Origin: Roseibium album
Lineage (GTDB): Bacteria; Pseudomonadota; Alphaproteobacteria; Rhizobiales; Stappiaceae
DNA: 64,000 bases
NCBI RefSeq assembly: GCF_001404515.1
Contig: NZ_CXWE01000001.1
Span: 992,001-1,056,000, forward strand
Reading direction: 5' to 3'
Position numbers and translations under genes: made by a program
The notes under the pieces: model-generated
What the model was told of the DNA's origin: nothing
The model's database searches: none
What the model saw: only the letters and a program-made list of their open reading frames with translations
Part shown: in pieces, positions 27,822 through 36,442 of the stretch
Layout of the letters: each line of letters starts with the position of its first letter
How positions within the stretch are numbered: the stretch's first letter is position 1

Positions 27822-29087
27822 ATGCCCAATGCTGATCTGCTCCATCACAATGAGATCCAGTTCCGCAAGTCGATTGTCGAGTTGGCACCCGGCATGTGGA
27901 CCGCCGTCGGTTATGCGGCATCGACGCAACACGTCATCGAGGGGGCTTCATCTCTGACTGTGGTCGACACGTCGGAGAGCACCGGCGCTGCGAAGAACGT
28001 GCTCGATGAAATTCGCAAAAGGACCGGCAAGCCTGTCGGCCGGATCGTCTACACCCACAGTCATCGGGATCATATATCCGGCGCTGCCATTTTCGCAGAA
28101 GGTCGCGTGTGTCCGGTGATCGCGAATGCAAAATTCAAATCGGACCTGGTCGGGCAGGACGGTAACAAGATCGCACCCCACAAAGCCCTGAACCGCAGAA
28201 CAGCAGCACAGTTCGGCATCGGGCTTTCCCCTGAAGAACGTATTTCTCTCGGGTGCGGTCCAGGTGATCGTCCGATGGAGGGGCTGGGGGGCGGGTTTTT
28301 GCCGCCAACACAGTTCATGGAAGACGATCAGGATATCGATCTCGACGGTGTCAGGGCGAGGCTCATCATGGCACCTGGCGAGACGGAGGATCACATGGCC
28401 GTCTGGCTGGAAGAGGCAGGCGTTCTGATCCCCGGAGACAACTGGTATCACGCCTTTCCAAATCTCTATGCCATTCGAGGCACGCCGTACCGCGACTTTG
28501 CCGCCTGGGCGGACAGCCTGGAGCTGCTTGAACAGCTCGGTGCGGCTGTTCTGGCACCGGGGCACACGATGCCGGTATTCGGCAAGGACAAGGTGCGGGA
28601 GGTGCTGAGTACAACACGTCGGGCGATCCTGCACGTGATGCGTCATACCGCCGAGGGCATGGACAAGGGTCAGTCCATGGATGACATCGTATCGGAACTT
28701 CGCCTTCCCGATGACATCGCTTCAAAGCCCTGGCTTGGTGAATTCTACGGCAGGGCGAGCTGGTCAGCCCGCGCCTTCGCGAGTGGAACGCTCGGCTGGT
28801 ATGACGGCAATCCGACAACACTCGGGACGCTCTCATCAGCTGAACGAGCGAGGCACATGGCGGATCTTGCCGGCGGTGTCGAAGCCTTGACGGCAGCGGC
28901 ACGTTCAACAATCGACCCGCAGTGGCGCCTGGAACTATGTGACCACCTGATTGCCCTTGGCGAACCGGTAGAGCTGCTCAAGGCGGAGACAATGGAAACC
29001 ATCGCAGAGGACGAGATCAACGCGACGGCCCGAAACACCTATCTTTGGCACGCGCGCAGACTTCGCGGTGGGGAGACGAACAGATGA
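27822..29087 (+). CDS. SdsA1-like metallo-beta-lactamase-fold alkylsulfatase, lacking the C-terminal domain
   Basis: 421 aa. The metal-binding motif THSHRDHISGA (H-x-H-x-D-H) and downstream acidic and His ligands (PGETEDHMAVW, PGHTMPV) mark a metallo-hydrolase. The C-terminal part WLGEFYGRASWSARAFASGTLGWYDGNPTTLGTL matches the dimerisation domain of SdsA1-type alkylsulfatases. The SCP2-like third domain of SdsA1 is absent. Starts three bases after the sulfatase stop, so the two desulfating enzymes are co-translated. Confidence 0.85.
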   Translation: MPNADLLHHNEIQFRKSIVELAPGMWTAVGYAASTQHVIEGASSLTVVDTSESTGAAKNVLDEIRKRTGKPVGRIVYTHSHRDHISGAAIFAEGRVCPVIANAKFKSDLVGQDGNKIAPHKALNRRTAAQFGIGLSPEERISLGCGPGDRPMEGLGGGFLPPTQFMEDDQDIDLDGVRARLIMAPGETEDHMAVWLEEAGVLIPGDNWYHAFPNLYAIRGTPYRDFAAWADSLELLEQLGAAVLAPGHTMPVFGKDKVREVLSTTRRAILHVMRHTAEGMDKGQSMDDIVSELRLPDDIASKPWLGEFYGRASWSARAFASGTLGWYDGNPTTLGTLSSAERARHMADLAGGVEALTAAARSTIDPQWRLELCDHLIALGEPVELLKAETMETIAEDEINATARNTYLWHARRLRGGETNR

Positions 29088-31165
29088 CACCGGTCCGTGT
29101 TGAACAACGCGTTGCCGATCTTCTGGCCTTTGTCTTCGCGCTGGTGATACTGGTTTTTGCTGCCTCGGGTCCCTTGTCGGAATTCGTACGCTGGGTGATC
29201 GAGGTCACCACTCCCGGGTTCGATGAGCTGTCGCGTCGTCAACAGCGGTTACTTGCGCGCGAACACTGGCTCGGTGGCGGATTCCGGTCTTTCGAGCGCA
29301 CGTTTCTGCTGCCGACCGGCCTGATCCTTGGGTTGCCGATCCTGTTTGCGTTTGCAATTTCCTTTCTCAGCCTGACCGGAATCCGGCCATGGGTGAATTG
29401 GGTCCTGGCCACCCTGTCGAGCCTTGTGTTCTGTATTTGGGTCGCGAACCTGTTTGCCGTGGACGGTGGGGCCTTGCCCGCCGCACGGCCGCTTGATTTT
29501 GTTCTGTTTCCGATTGCAACCGCGCTGGTGCTTTATCTGACCTGGCGCAATTTCGGCACGTTCATTGTCGGGTTCTGCCTCTTCTGGATCATTTACTTTT
29601 TCGTGCGTGGCTGGCTGCCGGAATGGACCGGTATTCTTGCCGGATCGGAGGCGACGCTGGCACAAAGCATGCGCTCCATGGTGCTGAATTTCTGGTCGCA
29701 GACGGGTGGTATGTTCGGGCAACCCCTGCAGGTTGTTTCCGGCAACGTCCTGATATTTATCGTCTTTGGCGCAGTTTTGATGGCAAGCGGAGCAGGGGAT
29801 CTCCTCATGAAGATCGCCAATCGGCTGACAGGCGGGCTCACTGGCGGTGCCGCACATGCAGCAGTTGCAAGTTCCGCGCTCTTCGGCACCTTGAGCGGGG
29901 CTGCGATTTCCAATGTTGTTTCGACCGGAGTGATGACTATCCCTGTCATCAAGCGCTCTGGCTTCAAGCCTGCATTTGCCGCGGCAGTGGAAGCGGCGGC
30001 GTCAACCGGCGGGCAGGTGATGCCACCCGTGATGGGCGTTGTGGCGTTCTTCGTCGCCGGTCAGATCGGACTTGAGTACCGGTACATCGTGATCGCGGCA
30101 ATCATTCCGGCAATTTTCTTCTACCTTGGCACATTCCTGACGGTCTATTTTGAAGCGCGTCGCCAGGGTGTTGGCCCGTTGCCGGCAGATGAACGCCCGA
30201 AACTGACGGGTGCAGAACGTGTCCAGTGTCTCGTCTTTGTCCTGCCACTTGGTGTGCTGAGCTATTTCCTGTTCGCCCAGCCTTCGGTTCCCAAGGCGGG
30301 TTTCTACGGCTTCATCGTTGCGCTTGCATCCGCGCTGGTCCTTTTCCGCGGCTTCCGCTCGCGGGAAATGCTGTACAGTGCGTTTGTCAGTGCCGGTCGC
30401 ATGTCCGCCTCGATCATCGTCATTGTCACGGCCATCGGCCTGATCGTCGGCCTCATCCAGGTGTCGGGTTTCAGCGGCCGTCTGTCTCTGCTGCTCGCAC
30501 AGCTTGCAGACGGGCCACTCTTCGGAACGCTGGTGGTTGTTGCCCTTGGCGCCATTGTCCTGGGAATGGGACTGCCGCCGGGTGCAACCTATTTCATCAT
30601 CGTCATCGCGCTCAGCTCCGGCATCGATGCGGTCGGCATAGCTCCGCTGACATTGCACCTCTTCGTGGTTTTCTTCGCGGTTATCTCGACCGTGACACCG
30701 CCCGTCGCACTTGCTGCCTTCGCAGCCGCACCGATTGCCGGTGCCGATCCGGTGCGCACAGGCTTTCAGGCCGCCCGGCTTGCCTTGGCCGGGTTCATCA
30801 TTCCCTTCGTTTTTGTCTATCACCCGGCCGTTCTCTACAAGCTCCAGGTCCTGTTTGGCTGGTTCGGCGGCGAGGTGCCGACATCGAAGGCGATGATCGA
30901 TATCTCCAGCGTGACCTGGCTGGATCTTGGCTGGATCCTCTTTGCCTTCACGCTTGCCATGTGGCTGTTGACCTCGGCTGTCACGGGATTTGAAAAGAAC
31001 CGTCTCAACATCTTGGAACGGATCTTGAGGAGCGCTGCCGGTATCGCCCTGCTGATCCCGAACATGGCGATCGCCGGAACGGCACTCTTTGCGGGAATTG
31101 GCCTCGTCATTGGACACAGGTTTCTGGGAGGAGACCCGTCACCGGTCGATGCAAAATCGGTCTGA
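29084..31165 (+). CDS. fused TRAP permease (DctQM-type, TAXI family)
   Basis: 693 aa with about sixteen hydrophobic helices. The N-terminal four-helix DctQ-like part is fused to a DctM-like part (GALFGTLSGAAISN-type SALFGTLSGAAISNVVSTGVMTIPVIK and GGQVMPPVMGVVAFFVA). ATG overlaps the preceding stop (ATGA), with GGGGAG upstream. Such fused permeases pair with TAXI binding proteins, and one is encoded next. Confidence 0.93.
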   Translation: MTPVRVEQRVADLLAFVFALVILVFAASGPLSEFVRWVIEVTTPGFDELSRRQQRLLAREHWLGGGFRSFERTFLLPTGLILGLPILFAFAISFLSLTGIRPWVNWVLATLSSLVFCIWVANLFAVDGGALPAARPLDFVLFPIATALVLYLTWRNFGTFIVGFCLFWIIYFFVRGWLPEWTGILAGSEATLAQSMRSMVLNFWSQTGGMFGQPLQVVSGNVLIFIVFGAVLMASGAGDLLMKIANRLTGGLTGGAAHAAVASSALFGTLSGAAISNVVSTGVMTIPVIKRSGFKPAFAAAVEAAASTGGQVMPPVMGVVAFFVAGQIGLEYRYIVIAAIIPAIFFYLGTFLTVYFEARRQGVGPLPADERPKLTGAERVQCLVFVLPLGVLSYFLFAQPSVPKAGFYGFIVALASALVLFRGFRSREMLYSAFVSAGRMSASIIVIVTAIGLIVGLIQVSGFSGRLSLLLAQLADGPLFGTLVVVALGAIVLGMGLPPGATYFIIVIALSSGIDAVGIAPLTLHLFVVFFAVISTVTPPVALAAFAAAPIAGADPVRTGFQAARLALAGFIIPFVFVYHPAVLYKLQVLFGWFGGEVPTSKAMIDISSVTWLDLGWILFAFTLAMWLLTSAVTGFEKNRLNILERILRSAAGIALLIPNMAIAGTALFAGIGLVIGHRFLGGDPSPVDAKSV

Positions 31166-31201
31166 ACACAATCAAAACGCATTTTTCAGGGAGGAAATCG
31201 C

Positions 31202-32176
31202 ATGCGGAAACTGGCAATTGCTGCAAGTGCAGCCATGATCTGGGCAACGCCGGTCCAGGCACAGGAAACACTGAAGATGGCGACGATCGCGCCAAGTCTC
31301 GGTCAGGCAATCACCATGGCGACCTTTGCCAATATCGTGACGGACAATCTGGACAATGTCGAAATCGAGGTCTCGGGTGGTGGCGCCGCGACGTTGCACA
31401 TGATGGAAGTCGCGCGCGGCAATCTCGATTTGTCTATGACCAGCCCCGTCATCTACAACCTGATGTCTGCGGGCAAGGCCATGTATGCCAATGAGCCGGA
31501 AGCACCTGAGCTTGCCAAGAACTACAAGCTGCTGATGTGGTTCCCGTACGGCCAGTATCACTTCACGGTTCGCGGCGACAGCGACATTCAGGTACTCGAC
31601 GACATCGAGGGTGCATCCGTGTTTCTTGGGCCCCAGGGCGGTGGTGCCTACAACGCGGCACGCGGATGGGTGGAGGCAACCACTGGCCTTGTGGTCGGCG
31701 AGGACTATGACGCCATCAAGGCCAACTGGCAGACCGGATTTCAGGCGTTTCTTGATGGCAAGATCGACGTCTATGTGAATGGCTGCCTCGATCCGTGCGG
31801 GCAGTTCATCCAGTTCACCGAAACGGAGAGCCTGCGTTTCATCGGACCGGAGAGCGACGAGGGCGAGGAAGTCGACAAGTGGCTTGGCAAATGGCGCTAT
31901 CGCGCTGAAGTCCCCTCGGGAATGTATGACGGTCAGACCAACGAGGAAGCGGTGATGTCCTTTGACACCGCAGTCGGTATCGGTGTCCGCGCCGATGTTG
32001 ACGAGGAAACTGTCTACCAGATCACGAAAACCTTCTGGGACAACCTGGAGCAGGTCACGTCGCAAGCTCCCTGGGCAAAGGCGCTGGACGTCAAGTTTGC
32101 GGCTTCCAAGCGCGGCCTGATGGAGCTGCATCCGGGTGCGGAACGCTACTACCGCGAAGCAGATGCCATTGAATGA
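31202..32176 (+). CDS. TAXI-family TRAP solute-binding protein
   Basis: 324 aa. Signal peptide MRKLAIAASAAMIWATPVQAQE; TAXI-type core SGGGAATLHMMEVARGNLDLSMTSPV and LGPQGGGAYNAARGWVEA. Partner of the fused permease, 36 bases upstream. In this operon it probably delivers the sulfate ester, or the carbon released from it, to the cell. Confidence 0.92.
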   Translation: MRKLAIAASAAMIWATPVQAQETLKMATIAPSLGQAITMATFANIVTDNLDNVEIEVSGGGAATLHMMEVARGNLDLSMTSPVIYNLMSAGKAMYANEPEAPELAKNYKLLMWFPYGQYHFTVRGDSDIQVLDDIEGASVFLGPQGGGAYNAARGWVEATTGLVVGEDYDAIKANWQTGFQAFLDGKIDVYVNGCLDPCGQFIQFTETESLRFIGPESDEGEEVDKWLGKWRYRAEVPSGMYDGQTNEEAVMSFDTAVGIGVRADVDEETVYQITKTFWDNLEQVTSQAPWAKALDVKFAASKRGLMELHPGAERYYREADAIE

Positions 32177-32606
32177 TCCTGAGTTGCGGGAGGTCCTGGC
32201 TTCCCGCAACATGCGGCCCGGGAGATCGGGTTTGACAGTGAATGACGATCAGTTTGAGATCGGGCCGCGATCAAGTCGCAGTCACAGTTCGTGACCAAGA
32301 AAGAGAGACGCCATGGAACGGCATTTCGACCTGGTGAAGATTTGACACCGGTCTGTGTGGTTGCGTCAAAGCCGGTTGGTTCTATGGGCAGGGAACGCTG
32401 GGCCGGACACTCTTGAAATCGTGTTCTGGAGTTGGAACTGGTTCGACTACAGCAACAACTGTCTGAGCTCTGCAACTATCAAAATAGACATTGCAAAATA
32501 AAAAAACTTCGTCGCTTTTTCGAAAGATCTGGCGAATTTAAATTTTCGGAAATCAGCAACTATCTGAAAAATATAAGTAAAATTCCTTGTTTCGCTCCAG
32601 GGTTAA
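32177..32606. other. non-coding stretch upstream of the RTX gene
   Basis: No convincing gene. The part from about 32480 is AT-rich and contains TTGCAAAAT (32491-32499), a motif shared with the other sigma-54 control regions of the window, and TTTTCGGAAATC (32543-32554). Confidence 0.5.
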
Positions 32607-32622
32607 TGGCCCGTTTACTGCA
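32607..32622 (+). promoter_or_regulatory. candidate sigma-54 promoter of the RTX gene
   Basis: TGGCCCG-TTTA-CTGCA: GG and GC are exactly ten bases apart, as in -24/-12 promoters; one base in each element departs from consensus. The start codon is 52 bases downstream. Confidence 0.6.
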
Positions 32623-32673
32623 ATGCCTCCGCTGATTTGCGCAGTCGCGCATCAGTATTAGGAGTGCAAGACA

Positions 32674-34569
32674 ATGCCAAGCTTACCCGCAACACGTCCT
32701 GTCATCGGGACCAATGAAGATGATGTACTGAACGGATCGAAACATTCTGACGTCATGTCAGGACGTTTCGGTGACGATCTCCTGACCGGCCGGAACGGCA
32801 ACGACGAAATCTGGGGCGGAACGGGAGACGACACGCTCTACGGCAACAATGGCAACGACATCCTCTTTGGATCGGGTGGTCCGAGCCTGGTCCAGGTGAC
32901 CTCAGTCGAAATTACTGACGACCATCCGGTTTCCGTGGTTTTTGAAGGCGAAACAGCGGGTTACCGCAATACCTTCGGATACTACAAGATCACGGAAGAT
33001 GGCACGATCACGGACGTTGAATTCATCTGGCCGAATGCATCGCTGCAAGGCAGCGGCGGCAATCTGATCCAGGGGGAATCGCGCGAATTCCTCGATGTCG
33101 GCGCCGGCGATCGAATCGCATTTTTTATCGTTTCCAACGGCTATAGCCGAAATGGCGGCTACTCGCATCTCGACCTGGAAAACGGAACTCTCGAGTTCCA
33201 GAATGCCGATGGCTCGCAAGCATCGCTCACCAGCGACAGCCCGCGGCTCTACCATATTGCGCCGGACGGCACGAAGACGCTCGTTCAATATGACCCCTAT
33301 CACACGTCCGCCCACGGCGACACGGTCAACCTGAATCCGGACAATCTCCTGCACACGACCGGCGTTCTGAAAACCGATGCAGGAACCTTGACCCTGGGTT
33401 TTGAGGATCTTTTCAACGGGGGAGACCGCGACTTCGACGACAGCGTTTTCACCGTCGACATCGGCCTTGCCAATGCCCTTGTCCTGAACGCCCACTACAA
33501 CACGGCTTCCGGTGGCACCGATCCTGACCCCGGCAATGGAGGAGACACGCCGGTTATCGAACGCACCGACAATGACTTTCTGCATGGTGGTGCCGGTGCC
33601 GACGAGCTTCACGGTCGATCCGGCGATGACTGGCTCTATGGAAACAACGGCAATGACGAGTTGCATGGCGGCAGTGGCAACGACCACCTGTACGGAGACT
33701 CGGGTGAGGATACGCTTTACGGCAATTCCGGTAATGACACGCTCTTTGGGGGCCAGCAGAGTGACGAACTGAACGGCAACAATGGAGACGACACGCTTTA
33801 CGGAGAAAGCGGCAATGACACTCTGAATGGTGGAACCGGAAATGACACGCTGGATGGCGGGAACGACGATGACATGATCATCGGCGGTTCCGGAGACGAC
33901 GTGATGCTGGGTGGTTACGGCGAAGACACCCTCAAGGGTGGTGCCGGAAATGACGAACTTCGCGGCGGCCACAACAACGACAGGCTCTATGGCGGTCATG
34001 ACGATGACACGTTCTTCGGAGACGCCGGAAACGACTATATGCATGGTGGCCGTGGCAACGACACCGTCGACTACACAGCCTATGATGTCGATCTGTCTAT
34101 CCTTCTCCATAACAAGAAGGCGCATGGCCTGGAGATCGGGACAGACACATTGCATTTCATCGACAATATCAGGTCCGGATCCGGCAATGATATTTTGAAA
34201 GGTACGTCGGGCGTCAATGTCATTGATGGCGGTGCAGGCAATGACGCAATCCGAAGCCTGGGTGGCAGTGACACCCTGACTGGCGGAACTGGCGTGGATA
34301 CCTTCATTTTCCGCAGCTACGATCTGAGTGGTCTCGATATCATCACCGATTTCATTGTCGGCACCGATCTCTTGGACTTCAGCCACCTTGCAGGCAGCGA
34401 TAGTGATGAGACGTTTCTGGACAAGCTTCAGACAACGGCGTCGAACGGCGATACGCATCTATCGGTCGATCTGGGAGGTGACGGAACCTATCAGGACATC
34501 TGCACCTTGCAGGGGGTAGGAGATCAGTCTGTCCAGTTTCTTTACGACAGTGACTGCTTCATCTTCTGA
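32674..34569 (+). CDS. RTX calcium-binding protein with embedded DUF4114-type domain
   Basis: 631 aa. Three RTX repeats at residues 20-70 ([19 protein letters not shown]) are followed by a non-repeat domain (about 75-285). That domain ends [23 protein letters not shown], characteristic of DUF4114, a Ca-binding beta domain of surface proteins. Roughly fifteen more nonapeptide repeats follow, then an aliphatic type I secretion end ([20 protein letters not shown]). No N-terminal signal peptide, consistent with type I export. No hydrolase motif is seen, so it is probably a structural or adhesive matrix protein. A sigma-54-like promoter precedes it, like the polysaccharide genes downstream. Confidence 0.88.
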   Translation: MPSLPATRPVIGTNEDDVLNGSKHSDVMSGRFGDDLLTGRNGNDEIWGGTGDDTLYGNNGNDILFGSGGPSLVQVTSVEITDDHPVSVVFEGETAGYRNTFGYYKITEDGTITDVEFIWPNASLQGSGGNLIQGESREFLDVGAGDRIAFFIVSNGYSRNGGYSHLDLENGTLEFQNADGSQASLTSDSPRLYHIAPDGTKTLVQYDPYHTSAHGDTVNLNPDNLLHTTGVLKTDAGTLTLGFEDLFNGGDRDFDDSVFTVDIGLANALVLNAHYNTASGGTDPDPGNGGDTPVIERTDNDFLHGGAGADELHGRSGDDWLYGNNGNDELHGGSGNDHLYGDSGEDTLYGNSGNDTLFGGQQSDELNGNNGDDTLYGESGNDTLNGGTGNDTLDGGNDDDMIIGGSGDDVMLGGYGEDTLKGGAGNDELRGGHNNDRLYGGHDDDTFFGDAGNDYMHGGRGNDTVDYTAYDVDLSILLHNKKAHGLEIGTDTLHFIDNIRSGSGNDILKGTSGVNVIDGGAGNDAIRSLGGSDTLTGGTGVDTFIFRSYDLSGLDIITDFIVGTDLLDFSHLAGSDSDETFLDKLQTTASNGDTHLSVDLGGDGTYQDICTLQGVGDQSVQFLYDSDCFIF

Positions 34570-34627
34570 AAACTGAAAACTGAAAACTGAAAACCGGGTT
34601 GCGGATGGAAAAACCGCCGCCCGGTTT
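34567..34627 (+). terminator. tandem TGAAAACT repeat leading into a terminator
   Basis: Three copies of TGAAAACT begin at the RTX stop codon (34567-34590). They are followed by AAACCGGG...CCCGGTTT with an inner GCGG/CCGC stem. The hairpin should end RTX transcription; the repeat looks like slippage-generated sequence. Confidence 0.65.
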
Positions 34628-34650
34628 ACGCCTGAGCGAAAACCGTAACC

Positions 34651-34710
34651 TTTGCAAAATGGGAAGATCTCCGGTCTCGGAAAGTCTCGAAGGTTTTCCC
34701 ATTTTGCAAA
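34651..34710. promoter_or_regulatory. inverted-repeat activator site upstream of alg44
   Basis: TTTGCAAAATGGGAA (34651-34665) and its exact reverse complement (34696-34710) are two perfect 15-base arms separated by 30 bases, 105-165 bases upstream of the sigma-54 promoter. This is the usual placement of enhancer-binding-protein sites. A 13/15 match occurs at 51066 near algD. Confidence 0.65.
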
Positions 34711-34814
34711 CCTGGTGTGAGTTTCAATTAGCTTGTTTTTGAAAGATAATGAAAATCAGTAAGTTAGAGCGCTTTCCTGAATCTGAATTCTCGCCGTTAA
34801 CTGTGCTGAGCACT

Positions 34815-34830
34815 TGGCATTCGTGTTGCA
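34815..34830 (+). promoter_or_regulatory. sigma-54 promoter of the alg44 operon
   Basis: TGGCATT-CGTG-TTGCA matches the -24/-12 consensus almost fully, with GG and GC ten bases apart. The GTG start of alg44 is 38 bases beyond it. Confidence 0.8.
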
Positions 34831-34867
34831 AAGTGTCTGCTGTCGACGCAACAGCAGGAACCGCAAC

Positions 34868-36442
34868 GTGGAAATCATTCACGAAAGACCCAGCCAGAGG
34901 CTGCACTACAGGGTAACGGCGCCCATGCGCGTTGCCATGGGGGCGCAGTCTTTCGATGCTGTCGACTGGGGTCTTGGCGGGTGCCGGATCGCAGGTGCGT
35001 TTCGTGATCTTCCGGAAATGGGATCCTGCCACACGCTCTTGTGCACACTTCCTTTTCAGGGGTTCAACATAACACTCCAGGCCGAAGCGGAAGTTGTTCG
35101 CCTGGATGAGGCCGGCGGTGAGGTCGCCTTCAGGTTCGTGCAGCTTGGTGAGCGTGAAGCTGCCCTGATGCAGCATTTTGTGGAAGACCTCGTCCGCGGC
35201 AAGATGACCGATGTTGCGGACACGATTGTGCGGATCGACACTCCGGTCACACCGGTTCCGACAAAACCGGATCCCAATCCTGTCGAGGCTTTGCCGGTTC
35301 GCAGATGGCCGCTCAGGCAGATCGTCATGACACTTTTCTATGTTGCCCTGGGAGCTGCGGTCTTCGGCTATGTGGGCGTCTATGCTTTTGCGACCCTTTT
35401 CCGGCTTGAGGTTGAATCTGCCGTCGTGACGGCGGACCGATCGACGGTCACGGCGCCTGTCGCCGGCCGCATTGTGGATCTGCCGCAGCGAACAGGCGCC
35501 CTCGTGACAGCAGGAAGCTTGCTGGCCGTGCTGGAGAACACTGATCGGCAGGACACGCTCCGCCGGGCAAAATCCGAGCTTGCTTCCACGCGTGCCGAAC
35601 TGGCGGAAAGACAGGCTCTCGTCGAAGAGGAAAGAAGGCGCGCGGAAGGATATGCACTTGTTGCGAAGAACAATGTTCGCCAGGCGGAATCACAGCTTGC
35701 CGGGCTTGCACTTGCCAAGGAAAATGCAAGCCTCAAGCTTGATCGCGTGCGCGCACTGGCAGCGAAGGGCCTCATTCTCACAGACGAAGTTGAGACAGCG
35801 GAATTGTCCCTGAAATCGGTTGATTCCGATCTCGCCCGGAAGCAAATCCATATTCAGGAACTGAAAGAACTCATCGACGGCGGCAACAGCATCCGTCTTT
35901 TCACCGGCAATGCCTTCGCAGGACGGCTCGCCGAAATGGAGGCAAGGGTTGCCCGCCTCAAGACCGAAGAGGACTATCAGCAACGCCTTGTCGAGGATCT
36001 TGGCGCGCGAGAGACGGAACAAGAAGTACTTGCACCGACCGACGGCAGGTTGATCTCGGTTGAGATTGCCCGGGGGAACGCAGTCAAACAGGGTGCTCCG
36101 TTGTTGGTTTTCGAAGAAACCGGTGCGGAAGAAATCTGGGCCTTCCTGACCCAGGAGGAAGTGCTTCAGGTGCGCAGGGGAAGCACGGCATCTCTTTATG
36201 TGCCGACGGAAAACCGTTGGATGTCAGCCGAAGTGATGGAAATCGACAGAACTGCTGGTTTTGTCGACGAGGTGACGGAAACACATCGCTTCCGGTCGCC
36301 GGATGGTCGCTCCGCACAGGTCACGCTTCGACCGGCGGAAGGGGACCTGCCGTCGAGCGGCACCCCTGTCACGGTCTATTTCGAACGCCATCGAAACAAT
36401 CTGGTGTTCAGGACACTGCAGCAGCTGACAAGGGGACTGTGA
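34868..36442 (+). CDS. alg44: Alg44-like PilZ/HlyD polysaccharide co-polymerase
   Basis: 524 aa from GTG 34868 (AGGAA upstream; a TTG at 34814 would sit inside the promoter). N-terminal PilZ domain (1-115): R11-L-H-Y-R15 gives the c-di-GMP RxxxR motif; the second motif is D33-W-G-L-G-G38, with Gly where Ser is usual. One transmembrane helix (RQIVMTLFYVALGAAVFGYVGVYAF) is followed by a HlyD-type periplasmic part with lipoyl halves (TVTAPVAGRIVDLPQRTGALV) and a long coiled hairpin. This PilZ-TM-HlyD order is that of Alg44, which binds c-di-GMP and activates the synthase Alg8. Its stop overlaps the alg8-like start. Confidence 0.88.
   Translation: MEIIHERPSQRLHYRVTAPMRVAMGAQSFDAVDWGLGGCRIAGAFRDLPEMGSCHTLLCTLPFQGFNITLQAEAEVVRLDEAGGEVAFRFVQLGEREAALMQHFVEDLVRGKMTDVADTIVRIDTPVTPVPTKPDPNPVEALPVRRWPLRQIVMTLFYVALGAAVFGYVGVYAFATLFRLEVESAVVTADRSTVTAPVAGRIVDLPQRTGALVTAGSLLAVLENTDRQDTLRRAKSELASTRAELAERQALVEEERRRAEGYALVAKNNVRQAESQLAGLALAKENASLKLDRVRALAAKGLILTDEVETAELSLKSVDSDLARKQIHIQELKELIDGGNSIRLFTGNAFAGRLAEMEARVARLKTEEDYQQRLVEDLGARETEQEVLAPTDGRLISVEIARGNAVKQGAPLLVFEETGAEEIWAFLTQEEVLQVRRGSTASLYVPTENRWMSAEVMEIDRTAGFVDEVTETHRFRSPDGRSAQVTLRPAEGDLPSSGTPVTVYFERHRNNLVFRTLQQLTRGL

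Noticed and set aside
29048..29064. TGGCACG resembling a -24 element
   Set aside because: Inside the metallo-sulfatase coding end, with no -12 element at the right distance.
30002..31117. 371-codon minus-strand open frame
   Set aside because: Shadow of the hydrophobic TRAP permease; its Arg/Asp/His-rich translation is typical of antisense to membrane genes.
33560..34080. dense short repeats that could suggest a CRISPR or satellite array
   Set aside because: They are degenerate 27-base units encoding RTX nonapeptides, with no unique spacers.
32902..34458. 518-codon open frame on the minus strand
   Set aside because: It is the antisense shadow of the RTX repeats; Gly/Asp-rich codons (GGN, GAY) give stop-free complements.
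34567..34590. three TGAAAACT copies as a possible attachment site
   Set aside because: No second copy elsewhere in the window and no integrase; it is better explained as slippage next to a terminator.
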